A stretch of DNA of 64,000 nucleotides, taken from assembly GCF_017255015.1 (NCBI RefSeq), contig NZ_JAFKCS010000021.1, forward strand, positions 18,336 through 82,335, read 5' to 3'. Every line of letters starts with the position of its first letter. Positions within the stretch are counted from its first letter, which is position 1. The stretch comes from Bowmanella yangjiangensis (GTDB lineage: Bacteria > Pseudomonadota > Gammaproteobacteria > Enterobacterales > Alteromonadaceae). Under the pieces are notes generated by a model that searched no databases, had not been told where the DNA came from, and saw only the letters and a list, made by a program, of their open reading frames with translations. Position numbers and translations under genes: made by a program. Shown one piece after another: positions 16,976-27,727 of this stretch.

Positions 16976-18010
16976 TCAGGAATCTTCATCTAGGCCAGAT
17001 TTGTCCAATCCCCCGACATTCCTGGCTTGTTGTAACCCTTCCGGGGCCATATCCCGCAGGATTTCCAGAAAATCGAGGGTGGCTAAACGCTTGGCTCTTT
17101 GCAGTAACAAAGGAACTGGACTGGATGGCTCGTGTTTGCGGAAATACTCAATAATGCGATCCATCTGCCGGGTAGCATCTTCCCGGCTGTTAATTTCACC
17201 ATTCATGCTTGGTGCCTGTTGCTGGGGAGCTTGTGCTGACTCTTCCGTACTCTGCTCAGTGTTTTGTCCGCGGCGAGCTAAATATTCGTTGACCACAGCG
17301 AGAGCCTCGGTCAGTGGGGTTTTCAAGGCACAGAGATCGGGAGCCTGGCTAGCACCCAAAGTGTCGTTCAAAAAGTTATCTATGCCTGTGAGGGCTTCCT
17401 GGCAGCCATTGAGGTCATCCGCTGTTTGGCGCAGCTCCTCAATTGGGCAATCCATAAAGGTGGCCGAAATGGCCGCGAGGTCCGGCCCGTCTGCTGAGTC
17501 ATCACTGATCTGGCCTTTGGCGATCTGGACCTGACGTAATCCTATGGCCCCAAATATTCTTGAACTGGCCAAAGGGGCGCGCAGCAGGCTGGACAAGGTG
17601 GCTTCTCTATCGCAAAGGGTTTGCAGGGTATTGATGCGCAGTGCCGGGTCGTTATCGTCTTCAGGATCTAATTGCGGGTGTAGGGTTGGCCAAAATTCCA
17701 ACAGTAAGCCTTGGGTTAACTGCAGGCCTTGCCTTAAGCCCCCCACTCCGTCTAAGTTGAGTAGTGCCCGGCAAAGAAATATCGCCAAGCGCAAGTCGCG
17801 ACTTCTCTCCAGTAAAGTTAGGGCATTGCTTTTAACACTCCGCCAGTCCGGAGGTTCGGCATCGACTTTGGCGTCACCAAAACTCTGTTCTGGTTTACCC
17901 TTGGCCAAGCGTTCCAGCTCGGTAAATGGTTGCTCATATTCCAAATTGTCCCCGGCAGGGGTTTCATCTGAAAGAGGGGTCAGAAACTGGCTAATGTTTA
18001 CGTCTGTCAT
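16976..18010 (-). CDS. tssA: T6SS sheath-assembly protein TssA
   Basis: A 344-residue TssA of the short (about 340) class. The N-terminal ImpA_N domain contains AGDNLEYEQPFTELERLAKG and WRSVKSNALTLLERSRDLRLAIFL; the C-terminal region carries REDATRQMDRIIEYFRKHEPSSPVPLLLQRAK. TssA primes polymerisation of the tube-sheath from the baseplate. It is first in its transcription unit; the 340 bases upstream are the likely promoter region. Confidence 0.95.
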   Translation of the reverse strand: MTDVNISQFLTPLSDETPAGDNLEYEQPFTELERLAKGKPEQSFGDAKVDAEPPDWRSVKSNALTLLERSRDLRLAIFLCRALLNLDGVGGLRQGLQLTQGLLLEFWPTLHPQLDPEDDNDPALRINTLQTLCDREATLSSLLRAPLASSRIFGAIGLRQVQIAKGQISDDSADGPDLAAISATFMDCPIEELRQTADDLNGCQEALTGIDNFLNDTLGASQAPDLCALKTPLTEALAVVNEYLARRGQNTEQSTEESAQAPQQQAPSMNGEINSREDATRQMDRIIEYFRKHEPSSPVPLLLQRAKRLATLDFLEILRDMAPEGLQQARNVGGLDKSGLDEDS

Positions 18011-18350
18011 ACGAGCTACTGGTTAAAATTCCATCTTAACTGTTGGACAGACTTCAAGGCATAGGCCACAATCCCAACAATCTAACAGTGATAAAATCTG
18101 TTAAATAACAATGACCAAATGACTCCATCCAATCTGATCAGCAGAAGAAATATTGGTTCAGCAAATGCGTTTCAGCAAGAAATTGGCTGAAATTTGTTAA
18201 AAAAACGTTTTTACCCGGCGAATAGGTGAGACGTTATATTTGCTTAATGCGCTGCCACTGATGGGAGCCGGGCGTGAAAGCCTAGGGAAAATGCAGGCTT
18301 TCTAAAAATTCAACTAATGGGTTAGAGTAACTAACCAAGGACACAAGCTG
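18011..18350. promoter_or_regulatory. Divergent intergenic region, tssA / 94-residue protein
   Basis: This 340-base gap separates tssA (minus) from the small plus-strand gene. On the plus strand TTTACC (18210-18215), an 18-base spacer and TTATAT (18234-18239) form a weak promoter candidate. Downstream lie two clean hairpins in the presumed leader of the small gene: 18276-18302 (stem GAAAGCCT / AGGCTTTC) and 18320-18336 (stem GGTTAG / CTAACC). I see no good sigma-54 element for tssA on the minus strand. Confidence 0.45.
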
Positions 18351-18362
18351 ATGGGAGGTAAT

Positions 18363-18647
18363 ATGGGACAACCTTCAATAGTTGAGGTTGACTACCATGT
18401 GTTGGTGGGCAAGCTGAAACAGGCTGCAGATACGGGCTGTCTAATTGAGCGCACAGATAAGGACAAATGGAAGGCGTATGTTGAGGAAAACCAGATCCGT
18501 GAAACCTCATTAATTGCCTTTGGAAAGGTTAAATTTAGCCGTGGTGCACCTGTTCCAGTGGCCATTGTGATGGCCGGAGAATGGGCTGGATGCTATGTGT
18601 ATTCCGACAAGGATGAGGCTGCACTTAAATACGTACCCGCCACTTAG
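18363..18647 (+). CDS. Unknown 94-residue protein embedded in the T6SS locus
   Basis: I do not recognise this protein. It is about 94 residues, soluble, with no signal peptide or membrane segment: an N-terminal half rich in charged residues (CLIERTDKDKWKAYVEENQI) and a hydrophobic-glycine C-terminal half (VPVAIVMAGEWAGCYVYSDK). The ATG at 18363 is preceded at 4 bases by GGGAGG, so it is chosen over the in-frame ATG at 18351. It is the only plus-strand gene in the T6SS region, ends 4 bases from the tagF stop, and has a structured leader. It could be a regulator or an unrelated insertion. Confidence 0.75.
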   Translation: MGQPSIVEVDYHVLVGKLKQAADTGCLIERTDKDKWKAYVEENQIRETSLIAFGKVKFSRGAPVPVAIVMAGEWAGCYVYSDKDEAALKYVPAT

Positions 18648-18651
18648 CTAT

Positions 18652-19329
18652 TCACCATCGACCCGTAATAAAGGCGCTGAACGCTTCTGGCGGGGGTAGC
18701 CCCTGATAAAGCAAAAACACGGGCTCGATGTCTTCAGAGCCCAGGCTCCACCAAATACTGAAACCCGGGTACTGATTTTCCAACACGGATTGCATCTGTG
18801 TGGCTATGCTCCCTCTTACCAACTCCGCTCCGCTATGGGTGTCTAATGTCCATCCTTGCAGACTATTACCTATTGGAGAAGCTGGCTTGGCAAGCGCCGG
18901 CGCCGGAATGGCTTCCAGTTGCTGCTCAAACGCCAGCATGTCAAAGTCACTGGACAAGGCATATAGGGCGGCATCTTCCATGCGCTCAAACCAATTGTCG
19001 GCTTGGCTGACAAAATCGATGATGTTTGTGTCAATGGCTAGGGCCTGGGCGAGGGTTAATGGGAAATGTCTGCCGACGCTATCCACACTAGGCATCATTA
19101 CACCGGTAATTGGGTGCGTGCTGAGTAAGCCGGAAGATAGCGCAAAGCGCCAGATTGGACTGACCAGATAATGACGGAGCCAACTGTCCTCCAGCGCGGC
19201 CTGACTATACTCAATGGCAGCTTGTAACCATTGATCCCAGGACGTGACCATGTCATTGGGCAGGTTACGCCTGATAAAGTCTCCTTTACCCGGCAGCTTG
19301 CCATAAAAGCCCGGTCTTTCTATCAGCAT
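18652..19329 (-). CDS. tagF: T6SS-associated protein TagF
   Basis: A 225-residue TagF (ImpM family). PGFYGKLPGKGDFIRRNLP is the family's N-terminal signature and WRFALSSGLL ... GVMMPSVDSVGRHFPLTLA the second conserved block. TagF is a negative post-translational regulator in Pseudomonas and Agrobacterium T6SS, acting on the Fha/TagH pathway. It follows tssM by 9 bases and is the last gene of the tagH-to-tagF block. Confidence 0.95.
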   Translation of the reverse strand: MLIERPGFYGKLPGKGDFIRRNLPNDMVTSWDQWLQAAIEYSQAALEDSWLRHYLVSPIWRFALSSGLLSTHPITGVMMPSVDSVGRHFPLTLAQALAIDTNIIDFVSQADNWFERMEDAALYALSSDFDMLAFEQQLEAIPAPALAKPASPIGNSLQGWTLDTHSGAELVRGSIATQMQSVLENQYPGFSIWWSLGSEDIEPVFLLYQGLPPPEAFSAFITGRW

Positions 19330-19338
19330 CTTGATTCC

Positions 19339-22300
19339 TTACAGGCTGTCCAGACAACCCAGGCTACGCATCACCTGTTTGTTAAATGGGTTGATCACAC
19401 TACCAGCCTTAATTTCATAACTGGCTTGCAGACCATCACTTTGAAAGCTAACCCTGAACCTGTCTCTGGTGGATGTTGCCTGGGTTTCACCCTTATCAAT
19501 AAGTTTGAACCAGGCCCATGGTCCATCGGTGGCAATACCGGTGCTGTTACCACTTAGGGTTCTGATGGAAAATCTGGAGCGTTCCAGCCCCCCCGTGGGT
19601 GGCCACACCATTTGGGTTAATCGGGTTGGACCATGCTGATAGACCAGCCGCTGATCGCCCATTTCTATTAGGCTTTGGCTCGCTGAGGCATCCAATTGCA
19701 AAGGCGTGATCTGAAAACTGAAATAGGGTTGATTAGCTCCCCCCATAAAGAAAGTTTGGCGAATATCTGCGGCCCGTTCGAAATAACGCACCACTTGGTC
19801 AGGAACCTCAAGTTTAGCGCCGGCATTCTCTATTAATGCCCAGGGTTTCACGCTGGTGTCAATGAATCCGGCCAGATAGCGGTTAAAGAATTCTTCCAGT
19901 AGTCCTGAAGGGCCAAAATAACGGCTGAAGTCACTGACATTGATATCATCGGGGCTGTTGGGGGCGATGGGGTAGCGACTGTCTATAGCCTGGCGACAAA
20001 ATCCTGCTACTGAGGCCTGCCATACCTGATTAAAACGCTGTCTGGCATCACGAACAAACACCATATTACTTTCTCTGACCAGACTATTCAGCCATTGCTT
20101 GAGTGGTTCTGGCTGGCGGCTTGCTTCCAACTGAATGCGCCGTATAACCCCCTGCAGGGCCGAGCTGGCATCATTGGTGCTAATACCCATAGCGGCAGAG
20201 TTGATGGTTGCCTCAACTGTGCTCAGCGCAATAAACAGTTCATTGAGGTTTGATAGCGTTGCCTTAATCGGGGCCTGTACCTCGTCCCGTTCCTTTAAAA
20301 TTTCGTGTAGGCGGGCGAACTGACGGTCCACCAGGGCGGCCGGGTCTTTATTGGCGTTGAGTGCTTCGGCTTCGGATGCTTTGGAGAGTAATGACGAGAC
20401 CCGATTGGTAATGCTATTCAGTCGATCTGTTTTACCTGCCGCATCAATCAAGTCAGCCGAAGACGACACCAGTGTAGTCTGCTTTCCAACGTGCGCCAGC
20501 AAGCTCCGAATAGGCGACATCTCGGCGGATAAATCCTTTACTTTCTGCGCTCCGTCAGCAAAAGAGTTGAAACGTGCAATATCAATATCCTGCAGGTATA
20601 GATTCCAGGTGCGGACATATTCGGAGAAGTACAATTTGCTCACATCCTGAAACAAGGCATCCACTTGTTCGTCAGATAAATCCTCGCGTTGCTCATCTCG
20701 GACCACCCAGGTTTCTTTTGCGGCCAAGGCGGTCAACATAGGCCCTTGTTCAAGCAGAACGTCCTTGTAGCCAGTCAGGGTAAAGAAACCCGGCAAGCCT
20801 TTGTTCATTGGAGCATCACTGCGAAAACGGAAGTAGTGAGCCGCATCGGCACCGATATTGTCTACCATTCTCCAAAGGGGAATGGAGCGTGCCTGGGCGC
20901 TGCGTTTTAGTTGCCCATATACTCGTTCAGAAAGGCTTTGCCTGGTCAGAGTTTTACGTACCTGTTCAACTAGCAAGCCCTGTAATCTGACCTGCGGAAG
21001 GTCGGCTTCAACCAATGCCTGTAAGTGCCCTATGAGCTGATCTCGGGGTTCGCTATTGTTTACCCCCGGAAACTGATTGGCCCAGTCTGTGGTGACCCAG
21101 GATTCAACCTCTTGCTGGTCATAGCGGCCTGGATTGCCCATCATCAGGTACACTTTCAGGGCTGCATAGAGTAAATCGCTTTGTTCGATGCGGTTGTTTT
21201 CCTCCAACTGTTGTTCCAGACGAGCCATCACCCTGGGCAGCAACACTGCGTTCAGCGCTCGCCGATAAGCATCGACAGCGATAGGACCAACTTTGTCCCC
21301 CTGATACAGGCCAAGCCCCATAGATAAAGGTGGGCTGCTATCTTTGTCTGCATATCCCCCGGGAATACTTCTAAGTAGGTTTAGATAAGGCAGGATTGCG
21401 TTGATGTCGCCACGACTATCAACCAGATCACCGGCCACACCCTGATACTGGTTCACCTGCTCTTCCACCTGCTGAATGTAATCCAGATTGTTCTGATAGC
21501 TCCAGTACCAGCCGAGCATCATCAGCAAAGTTAGGACAACGGCACCGGCATAACCTATACGCTCTATTGTGCCCCGGTTTCTTGCCCAAAATCCGGTGTT
21601 GATTACCAGACCTGCTTCTTTGAAGATCACATCCTTCATCAGCCGGGTGAGGAAATAACTACGCCCTGGTCCACTGTATGCGGGGGTTGCCTGTCGGCTC
21701 AGCCCAAAGGCTCTGGAAACGGCACCGATCAATCTGTCGATTGGGCTGCCTTCTTGAGTACCGCTGGAAAAATACACCCCCCTGAGCATGGGTTTGTCGT
21801 CGTAAACATTGGGGGCAAAAATCTCACCGATAAAATCCCGCAGGGATTGCTTAAGCGAGGCCATTTGCTCGGGAAAACCGTGTAATGCAGCGCGTCGTTG
21901 CACATCGTGCTCTGCGTCCAGTCTGGATAGCAGCCCATCAGCCAACCTGCCGATCAACTGGTCATAACCTTGTTCAAAAGTATGAATAAATTGTGCAGGA
22001 TTCTCTGAAACACTCAGGGGAAAGGTCATGCCCCATACCTGCTCTCGTTCTACCTTTCCCAGGTCGTCAAAATATGCGGTGAATCCATCCAGTAAATCAG
22101 TTTTGGTAAAGATGACATATACAGGTACTTGTACTTTCAGGCTGTCGCTTAGCTCCTTAAGCCTGCGTCTGACGGCTCTGGCGTGTAGTCGTCGGGTGTC
22201 AGGGGTCTGTGAGATAAGATCAATCAAACTGAAAGCGACTATTACACCATCCAGCGGCCGACGACGGCGGTGTTTCTTTAACAACCCGAGAAAGCCTTGC

Positions 22301-22908
22301 CAGGCCGTCTTGTCAACCGATTCATCGCTGTCTTGTGTGGTGTAGCGCCCCGCCGTGTCGAGCAGAACCGCCTCATTAGTAAACCACCAATCGCAATTCC
22401 TGGTGCCGCCAATGCCTTTAACAGGATCTGAACCGAATCCTTCCTGCAATGGAAACCGCAAGCCGGAGTTTTTGAGCGCGGTAGTTTTACCTGCACCAGG
22501 CGGACCAATAATGACATACCAAGGAAGCTGATAGAGATATTTGTGGCCGGAACTGCCCCCCAGACGAGACTTTTTCAAGGTTTGCATCGCTTGTTGAAAA
22601 CGCTCTTGCAACAGAGTCACTTCGCTACTACTCAGATTATTTTGCTGGCTGCCTGCAGATAAGCCCTGAATGACTTGCTGATTGGCTTTTTTATGGCGGA
22701 TAACCTTGAGTAGTTGGATAACCACCCATATGGCAACGACCAACAGGATACATAGGGTGCGAGTGGTATCGTCCGCCAATGGCATCCAACTGCCAAAGGC
22801 CAGGATCTGCCCGACGTACCAAATCAGTAAACATAAAATCAGTAAACCCAAAATGGACAGTACCCATTTATTGGTTAACCAGGAAAACAGTTTTTTCAGC
22901 ATTCCCAT
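19339..22908 (-). CDS. tssM: T6SS membrane-complex protein TssM (IcmF)
   Basis: A 1189-residue inner-membrane protein. Two N-terminal membrane helices (about 14-36 and 50-68) flank a short loop; a cytoplasmic GTPase-like domain has an intact Walker A GPPGAGKT at 135-142; a third membrane helix lies near residue 440 (AGAVVLTLLMMLGWYWSY). The large C-terminal remainder is periplasmic and contacts TssJ. Full length for the family. It lies 18 bases after tssL. Confidence 0.97.
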   Translation of the reverse strand: MGMLKKLFSWLTNKWVLSILGLLILCLLIWYVGQILAFGSWMPLADDTTRTLCILLVVAIWVVIQLLKVIRHKKANQQVIQGLSAGSQQNNLSSSEVTLLQERFQQAMQTLKKSRLGGSSGHKYLYQLPWYVIIGPPGAGKTTALKNSGLRFPLQEGFGSDPVKGIGGTRNCDWWFTNEAVLLDTAGRYTTQDSDESVDKTAWQGFLGLLKKHRRRRPLDGVIVAFSLIDLISQTPDTRRLHARAVRRRLKELSDSLKVQVPVYVIFTKTDLLDGFTAYFDDLGKVEREQVWGMTFPLSVSENPAQFIHTFEQGYDQLIGRLADGLLSRLDAEHDVQRRAALHGFPEQMASLKQSLRDFIGEIFAPNVYDDKPMLRGVYFSSGTQEGSPIDRLIGAVSRAFGLSRQATPAYSGPGRSYFLTRLMKDVIFKEAGLVINTGFWARNRGTIERIGYAGAVVLTLLMMLGWYWSYQNNLDYIQQVEEQVNQYQGVAGDLVDSRGDINAILPYLNLLRSIPGGYADKDSSPPLSMGLGLYQGDKVGPIAVDAYRRALNAVLLPRVMARLEQQLEENNRIEQSDLLYAALKVYLMMGNPGRYDQQEVESWVTTDWANQFPGVNNSEPRDQLIGHLQALVEADLPQVRLQGLLVEQVRKTLTRQSLSERVYGQLKRSAQARSIPLWRMVDNIGADAAHYFRFRSDAPMNKGLPGFFTLTGYKDVLLEQGPMLTALAAKETWVVRDEQREDLSDEQVDALFQDVSKLYFSEYVRTWNLYLQDIDIARFNSFADGAQKVKDLSAEMSPIRSLLAHVGKQTTLVSSSADLIDAAGKTDRLNSITNRVSSLLSKASEAEALNANKDPAALVDRQFARLHEILKERDEVQAPIKATLSNLNELFIALSTVEATINSAAMGISTNDASSALQGVIRRIQLEASRQPEPLKQWLNSLVRESNMVFVRDARQRFNQVWQASVAGFCRQAIDSRYPIAPNSPDDINVSDFSRYFGPSGLLEEFFNRYLAGFIDTSVKPWALIENAGAKLEVPDQVVRYFERAADIRQTFFMGGANQPYFSFQITPLQLDASASQSLIEMGDQRLVYQHGPTRLTQMVWPPTGGLERSRFSIRTLSGNSTGIATDGPWAWFKLIDKGETQATSTRDRFRVSFQSDGLQASYEIKAGSVINPFNKQVMRSLGCLDSL

Positions 22909-22926
22909 TGTCGTTCCCTACGTCAT

Positions 22927-24288
22927 TCAATAGGTGCGTATCAGTATTTCCACACGACGGTTTTGTTCCCGTCCTTGTGGGGTGGCATTGTCTGCGACTG
23001 GCTCGGTATCTGCTTTACCTTGCGCGACCAAACGCTCTTTTTGCATACCGTTGTTGACCAGAGCGGTAACTACGGCTCTGGCTCGTTCATCAGACAAATG
23101 CCAGTTTGAAGGGTACCTAAGTGTGCGGATTTGCTGGCTATCTGAATGGCCGGAAACCAAAATTGGGCCGGGTAAGTCTTTCAAAGCATTGGCTATCTGT
23201 TTGAAAGTGGGCCGGTAAGTGGAGGATACGTCGGCGTTGCCAGAGGCAAAAAGCCCTTTATTGTGCACTGTTATCTTTATGCCGCCCGATTCTCTGGATA
23301 AGCTGATTTGACGAGCCGCGATTTCGCCAGCCAGACTAGACTGTAAAGTTCGTAACAAGGTGTCTGGGTCAAGGGCGTTATCTAAGGGTTCCACCAGCAC
23401 CGGCGCAGTATCGTCAGCCTGGGCGAGTTGCGGAATTTCCCTGCCTAGTTGGCTAATTCGGGAGAAGGTTTCATCTGAGGCCTCATTGATTGAAAAATAG
23501 AAGCCGATATAGGTCAGCATCAAGATCCCCGATAAGATTGCCGCCACCACCCACCAAGGAAACATTTTAGCTATCACTGGGCGCCCATCCTGTACTCCCT
23601 GCCACTGCTCTGATAGCTCTGGTGCGGGTAATGGCATGACCTGTCTGAGTGTCTGATAAAGGCCGGTGCGGATTTGCTGTAAGGCGGCCTGACCATTCTG
23701 CTGAACGGCAAACTTGCCCTGAAAGCCAAGACTCAGGCAGTGATACATGAGCTCTAGAATGGCTTGGTTTGCTCCTGGGTTTTCTGATCTGTTTGCCAGA
23801 ATTTGAAAAAATCGTTCCCCTCCCCGCGTGTCGTTATGTAAAGAGCTCAACAGGCTATTCTGACTCCAATGACTGGCATGTCCCCATGGCGTATTGAGTA
23901 CAATTTCATCAATAAAGGCGCACAGAATGTAACGGGCTTCTAAGGCTGTATCTGGGGCTACACCTTGGCTTGTGCAGGTGCGTTCATAACTGCGCATCAG
24001 ACCCGTGATATGGTTCTGTAAACCCAGCGTGTCGCTATGCTGTAAGGTACTGCGGAGCTGCCTGGCCAGTGAAAAGATCATGGTGGCCGCATTTAGCAAT
24101 ACATGGTTACCTGATGTTCCTAACATAGTGACATCGGGTGAGTCCTGATCAGATATTTGTCTGGGTTGTGGCGATATCGGCGGAACAGAGGCTGCTGCGG
24201 GCTGTTGTTGAGGTGGTTCCTGTGCCACAGTGCGACGTCGGCCTGGCGACGGCATTATCAGGGTGCGGTCAAGATCATCATTAACCAT
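22927..24288 (-). CDS. tssL: T6SS membrane-complex protein TssL with OmpA-like domain
   Basis: A 453-residue evolved TssL. Residues 1-40 are proline/glutamine rich; 50-225 is the DotU domain (LLNAATMIFSLARQL ... ARYILCAFIDEIVLNTPWG); one membrane helix at about 243-265 (WWVVAAILSGILMLTYIGFYF) leads to a periplasmic OmpA/MotB-type peptidoglycan-binding domain (VSGHSDSQQIRTLRYPSNWHLSDERARAV, QNRRVEILI). The fused domain replaces a separate TagL-type anchor. Follows tssK by 2 bases. Confidence 0.96.
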   Translation of the reverse strand: MVNDDLDRTLIMPSPGRRRTVAQEPPQQQPAAASVPPISPQPRQISDQDSPDVTMLGTSGNHVLLNAATMIFSLARQLRSTLQHSDTLGLQNHITGLMRSYERTCTSQGVAPDTALEARYILCAFIDEIVLNTPWGHASHWSQNSLLSSLHNDTRGGERFFQILANRSENPGANQAILELMYHCLSLGFQGKFAVQQNGQAALQQIRTGLYQTLRQVMPLPAPELSEQWQGVQDGRPVIAKMFPWWVVAAILSGILMLTYIGFYFSINEASDETFSRISQLGREIPQLAQADDTAPVLVEPLDNALDPDTLLRTLQSSLAGEIAARQISLSRESGGIKITVHNKGLFASGNADVSSTYRPTFKQIANALKDLPGPILVSGHSDSQQIRTLRYPSNWHLSDERARAVVTALVNNGMQKERLVAQGKADTEPVADNATPQGREQNRRVEILIRTY

Positions 24289-24290
24289 AA

Positions 24291-25613
24291 TTATTGCCTA
24301 ATTGCCCAGAAACTGATGTCCAGGCCTGGGTATTGTCCCGCCACGTGCAGGGCTAGATTGCCGGTTGATTCAATGTCTTGCCAAGCGCTACTGGTTTTGT
24401 CCAACTGAAAATACGTGGTACCGGCCTGATAAGGAATCTGCCGGGGCGCTGCTGGCAGTGGGCTGATATTGACCCCCGGCAGTGATTTATTGATAAGCTG
24501 GGCGATTTTCTCCACTGAGCCGACTTTCATTTGTCCAGGTAAGCCCTGGCGCAGTCGGTCATCTGGTACATCGGCCTGAATAGCGAAGATAAACATGGCT
24601 TTACGCAGCATATCCTGATTGCCAATTGCACCTGTGCGAATGCCATACTGATTCGGCTGACTCAGTTCAATCTGCGTAGCGGCCGCTTCCAACACAGTGC
24701 TCATGGCTAGACGCAAGCTGGTCATGATAGGCAGAAAAGTGTCTTTCAAAGCGTCCTGCCGATATGGTGGATAGTTTTCCGGACGCCGGTTTCTATTGGT
24801 AAAAGTGGCCAGTTCTCCGGCTGTTTGCAAGAGCTGTTGGTAAAGCTGCAAAGGGTGGAGGCAGGGCTGGTGCAATAAATGATGAATTAAAGGCTCAATG
24901 CGGTTGATGGCCTGCAGGAGCAGAAAGTCAGCAATCTCTGTGCTGCTGCGGCCTGCGCCTGATACTCGGGTTGCCAGATTTTCCGCTCGCTGGTGGAGCA
25001 TGGATTCAAGTTCAACAATAAAGCCGTGTAAGTTAGTTTGATTGTTGGCATCCAATGCCGGTGGAATAAAATCTTCATCGAGATGAATGTTTCTGTCTGC
25101 GCCTACCTCCAGGACTTTTGCTACCGCCAGTGTTTGAAAGGCATCCTGTTGTTGGTTGGAGAGTGACAAGTTAAAGCGCGGTTTCGCCACTTCTATTTCT
25201 GCATCCTGCCCTGAAGCATCCGCGGCATCTCTGATCATCTGCACATATGAATGAAAACGAACATGGTCAGCATCGTTTTCGTTGCTGAATTCCTGACCCG
25301 ATTGGGTTGTAACAGGTAGGCTCAAGTATATGGTCAGATCGCGACTACCCTCGGGCAGATCCAGCACTGGCATATTGCCTTCGAGGTCAAAATACAGGCC
25401 ATCCGGTAATACCCCCCGGCATTTTTTGAAAGACAGCTTTCCTACCTTCAGAAGCTCTCTGTCTAATGTCAGTGCTGTGAACCCCCAGTAATAGGCATGC
25501 ATTCCCTGGGCGATATTGTGCAGCTGTTCGAGTAAAAACCTGTCCTGTTGTTGAAAGTGTTGCGGTCTTAAGAACATGCCCTCAGACCAGGAAATTCTAT
25601 TATTTGATGTCAT
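24291..25613 (-). CDS. tssK: T6SS baseplate-membrane connector TssK
   Basis: A 440-residue TssK (VasE/ImpJ). It starts with the hallmark RISWSEGMFLRPQHFQQQDRFLE-like segment (here WSEGMFLRPQHFQQQDRF) and contains RIEPLIHHLLHQPCLHPLQLYQQLLQTAGEL. TssK trimers connect the baseplate wedges to TssL/TssM. Spacing of 28 bases to tssJ and 2 to tssL. Confidence 0.97.
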   Translation of the reverse strand: MTSNNRISWSEGMFLRPQHFQQQDRFLLEQLHNIAQGMHAYYWGFTALTLDRELLKVGKLSFKKCRGVLPDGLYFDLEGNMPVLDLPEGSRDLTIYLSLPVTTQSGQEFSNENDADHVRFHSYVQMIRDAADASGQDAEIEVAKPRFNLSLSNQQQDAFQTLAVAKVLEVGADRNIHLDEDFIPPALDANNQTNLHGFIVELESMLHQRAENLATRVSGAGRSSTEIADFLLLQAINRIEPLIHHLLHQPCLHPLQLYQQLLQTAGELATFTNRNRRPENYPPYRQDALKDTFLPIMTSLRLAMSTVLEAAATQIELSQPNQYGIRTGAIGNQDMLRKAMFIFAIQADVPDDRLRQGLPGQMKVGSVEKIAQLINKSLPGVNISPLPAAPRQIPYQAGTTYFQLDKTSSAWQDIESTGNLALHVAGQYPGLDISFWAIRQ

Positions 25614-25641
25614 TCCTTCACCACATCCTCTGAGCCGACAA

Positions 25642-26145
25642 TTACTCGATGTTTAACTGCAGCGCGTTACTGCCAAGCACAACCCGTATTTCGGAATTAG
25701 AATCTGACGGCAATTCCACCACACGCTTCCAGGTTGCGTTATCAATATCCCTATAGGCTGCAATTAAGCCAAGATAGCGGGTATTTTCATCAAATATGAT
25801 GTCTTTCTGGTATTCCTGCCCAGGCTTCAACTCAAGGTCGTCATGGCGAATATAGTCATTGCCGAGTTCACCTGCGGCTTTGTCGTACAATGAGAAAAAA
25901 TCGGCACTGTTAAAGGCGCCGGGGGATTTGAGTTCATAGAGCCGGATCAAAATAGGTGAAGGGCGTCCATTGATATCTGGATTTACGTCGGTGGCAGCGA
26001 CTACGGTTAGTTCGGCTTTGGTTACCACCGAAAATACATCCTGTACCATAGTGCTTGATCCACAGCCCAGCAAAGAGACGGTTAATCCAAGTGGCACAAT
26101 CCAGCGATAAATTAGCGCAGAACGCTTGTTTCCGACTCCTGACAT
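25642..26145 (-). CDS. tssJ: T6SS outer-membrane lipoprotein TssJ
   Basis: A 167-residue lipoprotein. The signal peptide ends in the lipobox LLGC with the lipidated Cys at 28. The mature part has the TssJ pattern: AELTVVAATDVNPDINGRPSPILIRLYELKSPGAFNSADFF, then IGLIAAYRDID-type core (here LGLIAAYRDIDNATWK). It anchors the TssM periplasmic domain to the outer membrane. Located between tagH and tssK. Confidence 0.95.
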   Translation of the reverse strand: MSGVGNKRSALIYRWIVPLGLTVSLLGCGSSTMVQDVFSVVTKAELTVVAATDVNPDINGRPSPILIRLYELKSPGAFNSADFFSLYDKAAGELGNDYIRHDDLELKPGQEYQKDIIFDENTRYLGLIAAYRDIDNATWKRVVELPSDSNSEIRVVLGSNALQLNIE

Positions 26146-26245
26146 CCTTCCCTCCTGGTTCGTTGTTGGAGTTCGCTATTTGTTTGTTTTTTAAACGTAA
26201 TGCCTTTACTTATAGTTTAATTTCCATGAATGTGCGGGGATATTT

Positions 26246-27505
<1,260 letters not shown>

Positions 27506-27727
27506 TCTCCACTACTTAGTTCCATGCGTGTGTTGTTAAGCATCATGCTTGGTTGATACGTTTTACTGCCATCTATTGGAGAATTTTAATAACACTTGGC
27601 AGTACAACGTTCGGCGGGCATGATAATTAACCTGTTTTCCGTCAGGTTGATTTTTCACCAATAAACAATAGGTGAAGGATTAACCTTTAACAAATAAAAA
27701 CAGATAGATAGCGTTGAAGTATTGAGC
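27506..27727. promoter_or_regulatory. Divergent intergenic region tagH / alkyltransferase-like gene
   Basis: This gap must hold the promoter for the tagH block on the minus strand and for the alkyltransferase-like gene on the plus strand. Two hairpins stand out: AACCTG / CAGGTT (27629-27648) followed by GATTTTT, and TTCACC / GGTGAA just after it (about 27654-27676). The first looks like a plus-strand terminator although no gene ends upstream; it may be leader structure. No confident promoter elements were identified. Confidence 0.4.

Noticed and set aside
18240..18340. Possible riboswitch in the leader of the 94-residue gene
   Set aside because: Pieces resemble cyclic-di-GMP (GCGTGAAAGCC) and cobalamin riboswitch fragments, but the flanking conserved stems are absent; only two plain hairpins can be supported.
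27629..27655. Intrinsic terminator before the alkyltransferase-like gene
   Set aside because: The stem and T-run are present, but no plus-strand gene ends upstream, so I describe it only as leader structure.
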